From Streptomyces sp. WAC 01529 (GTDB taxonomy: Bacteria; Actinomycetota; Actinomycetes; Streptomycetales; Streptomycetaceae), in NCBI RefSeq assembly GCF_003945545.1, contig NZ_CP029617.1:8149001-8213000 (forward strand): a stretch of 64,000 bases of DNA. Direction: 5' to 3'. Position 1 is the stretch's first letter. Each line of letters opens with the position of its first letter. Under the pieces are notes generated by a model that made no database searches, was not told the DNA's origin, and worked only from the letters and a program-made list of their open reading frames with translations. This document shows positions 61,211 to 64,000 of this stretch, one piece after another. The translations under genes and the position numbers were made by a program.

Positions 61211-61401
61211 CTTCTACATCAGCTCCATCCGATCGGCCCTCACCGAGCATCGGTTGAAGGCGCGGCGGCCCTGGAGTATGCGCAGGTGAAAGGGATGGCG
61301 GGAAGGCGCGGAGCGTCGGGGGAATGTCACAATGCAACCGGGAATCCTGATTGCGTGCTCCGAGTTGCTATTGGTGAAGCGTCACTCCGTGAGCGCCTCG
61401 C

Positions 61402-61620
61402 TCAGGAGCGGAGCCAGATGAGGAGCGCGGCAGCTGTGACGGTGCCGAGGTAGGCATATCCGCGCTTGTCATACCGGGGGCTCTGAAGCCGCCGCGTGAA
61501 CCACGCCGCAGGCGGGCGGCCTGGTGGTCCTTCTTCTCCGGAATCACGTGCCGGATGCCGCGCTTGCGGAGGTAGCCACGGATCTTACGGTTGCTGTACG
61601 CCTTCGGCCTTGGGACTGGT
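61402..61620 (-). mobile_element. IS5-family transposase C-terminal remnant with internal deletion
   Basis: The minus strand reads AYSNRKIRGYLRKRGIRHVI, PEKKDHQAARLRRGSRGG, then after a frame change RYDKRGYAYLGTVTAAALLI and WLRS, stop at 61402-61404. The linker between the two motifs (ERAINRLK region) is deleted. Only the 3' third of the transposase is present. Confidence 0.78.
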
Positions 61621-61713
61621 GGGCTCGCATGTTGCGGTGTCGCGTATTCGCGAGCCGCTCGACGCGTCGGACACGGTGAGTGATCGCTTGGGGATCGTGG
61701 CGGCCGCGGGCAA

Positions 61714-62256
61714 CTACCAGAGCCAGCGGTCGAGGAAGTCGGCCCAGGTGAACCCGTTGTAGCCGTCGAAGGCAGGTGGATCGATCTTCTTGAGTTCGTC
61801 AGCGAGCGTGCTGAGCTCGGCCAGGGCTTCGTCCTCGCGGTCGTCCGGATCGCTGAGGATCTCGGACTCGCTGACGTGCAGGCCGTAGTGGTGCAGGGTC
61901 CGCAGCCACAGGTCGATGGAGGAGTTGGCGAACCATGCCTCGCCTTGCGGAAGGACGTAGTGGACCGCACATGTCCCGGGTTCGACGCCGAACGACCATT
62001 CCAGGCCAGGCACGAGGTCGCCATGGTGATTCTGGGTGAGGCGGTAGAGCGACCTACCATCTGACGTCTGGAGTGCTGGAGCGGCCTCCACCTGGAACGA
62101 TGCGTACTCGATCAACTGATCGACGATGGGGATCCCGACATCAACCAGTAGCGCCTTCTGATCCTCGCGGATCTGCCAGCCCGACACTACTGCCGAGTCT
62201 GCCCTCGTGACGTTTCCTGTGCCGGCCCAGGCAGTGAGCTCGTCAAACGTTGTCAT
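61714..62256 (-). CDS. SUKH-4-type immunity protein
   Basis: A 180-residue protein of the SUKH superfamily: VDVGIPIVDQLIEYASFQVE, WSFGVEPGTCAVHYVLPQGE, AWFANSSIDLWLRTLHHYGL and FDGYNGFTWADFLDRWLW at the C-terminus, all family hallmarks. SUKH proteins neutralise polymorphic toxins or contact-dependent nucleases, often in the recipient. No toxin gene lies next to it: the neighbours are IS elements, so it is an orphan immunity gene. ATG at 62256. Confidence 0.85.
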   Translation of the reverse strand: MTTFDELTAWAGTGNVTRADSAVVSGWQIREDQKALLVDVGIPIVDQLIEYASFQVEAAPALQTSDGRSLYRLTQNHHGDLVPGLEWSFGVEPGTCAVHYVLPQGEAWFANSSIDLWLRTLHHYGLHVSESEILSDPDDREDEALAELSTLADELKKIDPPAFDGYNGFTWADFLDRWLW

Positions 62257-62462
62257 GTGAGAGTCCTTCCGCAGCTGGCTGCGATGCGGACCCTATCGAG
62301 CAGGGCTGACAAGCACGTGGCCCCATCGGGGACGACACACTCCTCAGTGGTCGCTGGGGGCGTATCGGCTCCAGGTTCCGCCGGCCTCGGTGACCAGGCG
62401 GGTAGTGGTCTTTAGAGCCTGTCCGGCGGATCATGTGACTGTCCCGGGGGGGACTCGTTGGC

Positions 62463-63349
62463 ATGTCCATGGGGCGGGGAGATCTTACGAACGAGGAATG
62501 GGCCCGGCTGAGGCCGCATCTACCGAAGTCTGGTAAGCGGGGCGGCCGGTGGGTGAGCCATCGCAGGGTTGTCAACGGGATCTTGTACCGGAATCGCACC
62601 GGAGTGCCGTGGCGGGATCTACCTGCACGTTTCGGCAAGTGGAAGACCGTGTACGAGCGGCACAGACGCTGGTCGGCGGACGGCACGTGTGACAGACTCT
62701 TCGCGGCCGTCCTGGCCGACGCCGATGCCGAGGGCCGTATTGACTGGTCCATGGTCAGCGTGGACTCCACCTCCTGTCGGGCCCACCAGCACGCCGCCGG
62801 AGCCCGCAGAAGACGCCCGCGGGTGCCGGGAAAAGAACAACGCCCCGGCAGCACCGCCCCGATGAGGGACTCGGACGCTCCCGGGGCGGCCTGACGTGCA
62901 AGATCCACCTTGCTGGAGAGGGCGGACGCCGTCCTCTGGCCCTGCTGATCACTCCGGGCCAGTGGGGCGACGCCCCGCAGCTCATCCCCGTCATGGAACG
63001 CATCCGTGTCAGCCGGCCAGGTGGCGGACGGCCCCGCACCCGGCCCGGCCATCTCAGTGGCGACAAAGCGTATTCCTCTCGTCGCAACCGTCGTTACCTG
63101 CGGCGACGTCAGATCAAGCACACCATCCCCGAGCCGAAGAATCAGCGGACCAACCGCCAGAGCCGGGGCAGCAAGGGCGGTCGACCCACCAGCTTCGACA
63201 AGTCGATCTACAAGCGGAGAAACAAAGTTGAGCGTGCGATCAACGCCCTCAAGAACTCCCAGGCCGTCGCAACACGGTTCGATAAGCGCGCCTACGTCTT
63301 CCACGGCACCGTCACCGTCGCGTCGATCCGGCTCTGGCTACGTCCATGA
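62463..63349 (+). CDS. IS5-family transposase OrfAB (programmed -1 frameshift)
   Basis: OrfA (62463-62894): MGRGDLTNEEWARLRPHLPK, NGILYRNRTGVPWRDLPARF and VSVDSTSCRAHQHAAGARRR (catalytic DST). OrfB reads in the -1 frame to 63349: LGRSRGGLTCKIHLAGEGGR, HLSGDKAYSSRRNRRYLRRR (Asp) and KRRNKVERAINALKNSQAVA (Glu), then VFHGTVTVASIRLWLRP. Neither frame has internal stops before or after the slippery site at 62828-62834, so the full enzyme would be about 296 residues. This is the arrangement of the IS427-like group of IS5. Confidence 0.85.
62828..62834 (+). other. G GGA AAA slippery heptamer
   Basis: In the OrfA frame the codons are GGA-AAA preceded by G, an X-XXY-YYZ site. A -1 slip places translation in the frame of OrfB, which is open from here through 63349. 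Confidence 0.75.
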
Positions 63350-63398
63350 TCCGGATCGTGGCACGGTCACCGTGGCCTCCAGCCAGCCCTGGCTGGGC

Positions 63399-63977
63399 TC
63401 ATGAGATGTCGGACAGCACCTCGGGCCTGTCGAGAACCATCTCGCGCTCCGCCTTGGAAGGATCTCCCTTCATCGGGATGGTCTCTCCGGAGGGAACGAA
63501 TCCATACCGCCGGTAGAAGCTCTCGGCCCGGACGTTGTCCTCGTGGACGTACAAACGCACCCGCGCCACTTCCGCGACCGACCATGCCCACCCGACGGCC
63601 GCCTCGAAGAGTGCGTCGATCACACCGCTTCCGCGGTACTCGGGCCGAACGAAGACGGCGACAATGTGCGCCTGACGCTGCTGAACGGCCCCTCCGAACA
63701 CATCGGCGCAGCCCGCCTCCTCGATCAGCACGGTCACGGTGCCGCTCCAGCCCCCGTCCCGGTCCTCAGCCACGAACTGACGCACCCGCGTCCCGCTGGC
63801 CGCCCCCTCGGCCCGTTCCTGCCAGAAGGAGTCCGGCTCTGCGACTGCCTGCTCGTACGTCTGAAGAAAGGCGATCGGAGCTGCCGGATCCTTCAGTGCC
63901 AAGAGCCGCAGCTCCTTCGCCTCGCGCCACTCAGTGGGACGTATCGGACGGACGACATTACGCAAGACCTGGTTCAT
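63399..63977 (-). CDS. GNAT-family N-acetyltransferase
   Basis: A 192-residue acetyltransferase. The acetyl-CoA motif is AVFVRPEYRGSGVIDALFEA, with RVRLYVHEDNVRAESFYRRY and GFVPSGETIPMKGDPSKAER following, the GNAT motifs A and B. It would acetylate an amine of a small molecule or protein. ATG at 63977, close to the window edge; no operon partner is visible. Confidence 0.92.
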   Translation of the reverse strand: MNQVLRNVVRPIRPTEWREAKELRLLALKDPAAPIAFLQTYEQAVAEPDSFWQERAEGAASGTRVRQFVAEDRDGGWSGTVTVLIEEAGCADVFGGAVQQRQAHIVAVFVRPEYRGSGVIDALFEAAVGWAWSVAEVARVRLYVHEDNVRAESFYRRYGFVPSGETIPMKGDPSKAEREMVLDRPEVLSDIS

Positions 63978-64000
63978 GCCGTCGCACCCTAGGGGAAGAC

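Larger units (their letters stand above)
62415..63364 (+). mobile_element. IS5-family element with two overlapping frames
   Basis: Left end GAGCCTGTCCGGCGGATCATG at 62415-62435 closely resembles the outer end of the IS at 54455-55399. A weaker inverted match (CATGATCCGGATCGTGGCAC) lies at 63345-63364, right after the transposase stop. The two parts of the transposase are joined by a -1 shift. It is the best-preserved IS in the window; the right end may be altered. Confidence 0.78.

Noticed and set aside
62243..63304. Minus-strand frame of 353 codons over the IS
   Set aside because: Antisense of the transposase frames; no family resemblance.
1..64000. tRNA, rRNA or riboswitch genes
   Set aside because: No cloverleaf-like or rRNA-like sequence, and no known riboswitch core, was recognised by eye; a covariance-model search would be decisive.

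Overview
This is high-GC actinobacterial DNA, almost certainly Streptomyces. Third codon positions are strongly G/C. Regulators and secreted enzymes dominate. Several genes have close Streptomyces-type architectures: an MmyB-like regulator next to an SDR, a PucR regulator next to a reductase/desaturase pair, and replication-relaxation and CoiA-like plasmid genes. I see no rRNA, tRNA, ribosomal-protein or core-metabolism genes. With the many broken insertion sequences, this suggests a chromosome arm or large plasmid rather than the chromosomal core.

Left part (1-19 kb): a glycosyltransferase cut by the window edge; an alpha/beta hydrolase with Cys where Ser is expected; a secreted I36-like protein; an AraC regulator; a dioxygenase remnant; an MFS exporter; then a compact lasso-peptide cluster on the minus strand (precursor, cyclase, and one protein fusing the leader-binding domain to the leader peptidase; 6975-9987). 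A ROK regulator, an M28 peptidase, an MmyB-like regulator/SDR pair, a zinc metallopeptidase lipoprotein and a translationally coupled membrane protein/lipoprotein pair follow.

Middle (19-45 kb): two IS remnants in opposite orientation bracket a secreted-protein gene. Next comes a second RiPP cluster, a minimal azoline/azole (LAP/TOMM) cluster: a 52-residue precursor, a fused E1-like/YcaO cyclodehydratase ending in PLPLPFL, and a SagB-type dehydrogenase (20684-24367). After it are a TetR-controlled oxidoreductase/carotenoid-oxygenase operon, two paralogous MerR regulators (one divergent from a TAP-type hydrolase), a TetR/SGNH-hydrolase pair, a GPP34 - DUF3159 - condensation-like - berberine-bridge-like oxidase series, another TAP-type hydrolase, a serine beta-lactamase-fold protein, a thioredoxin-fold protein lacking the first catalytic Cys, and a PucR / ferredoxin-reductase / fatty-acid-desaturase module.

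Right part (45-64 kb): a degraded accessory zone. It holds a truncated trypsin gene, IS remnants, a chimeric IS630/IS5 transposase, a 941-bp IS lying between two CTAG sites immediately at the stop codon of an S1-domain gene, an IS with a classic G GGA AAA slippery heptamer, a duplicated gene fragment, a decayed replication-relaxation gene, and fragments of a TPR regulator and a secreted protein. Intact genes survive between them: a PE_PGRS-like glycine-rich secreted protein, a YCII protein, a nucleotidyltransferase, a coiled-coil/winged-helix protein, an anti-sigma-type ATPase, a CoiA-like nuclease, an aldo/keto reductase, an orphan SUKH-4 immunity protein and a GNAT acetyltransferase.
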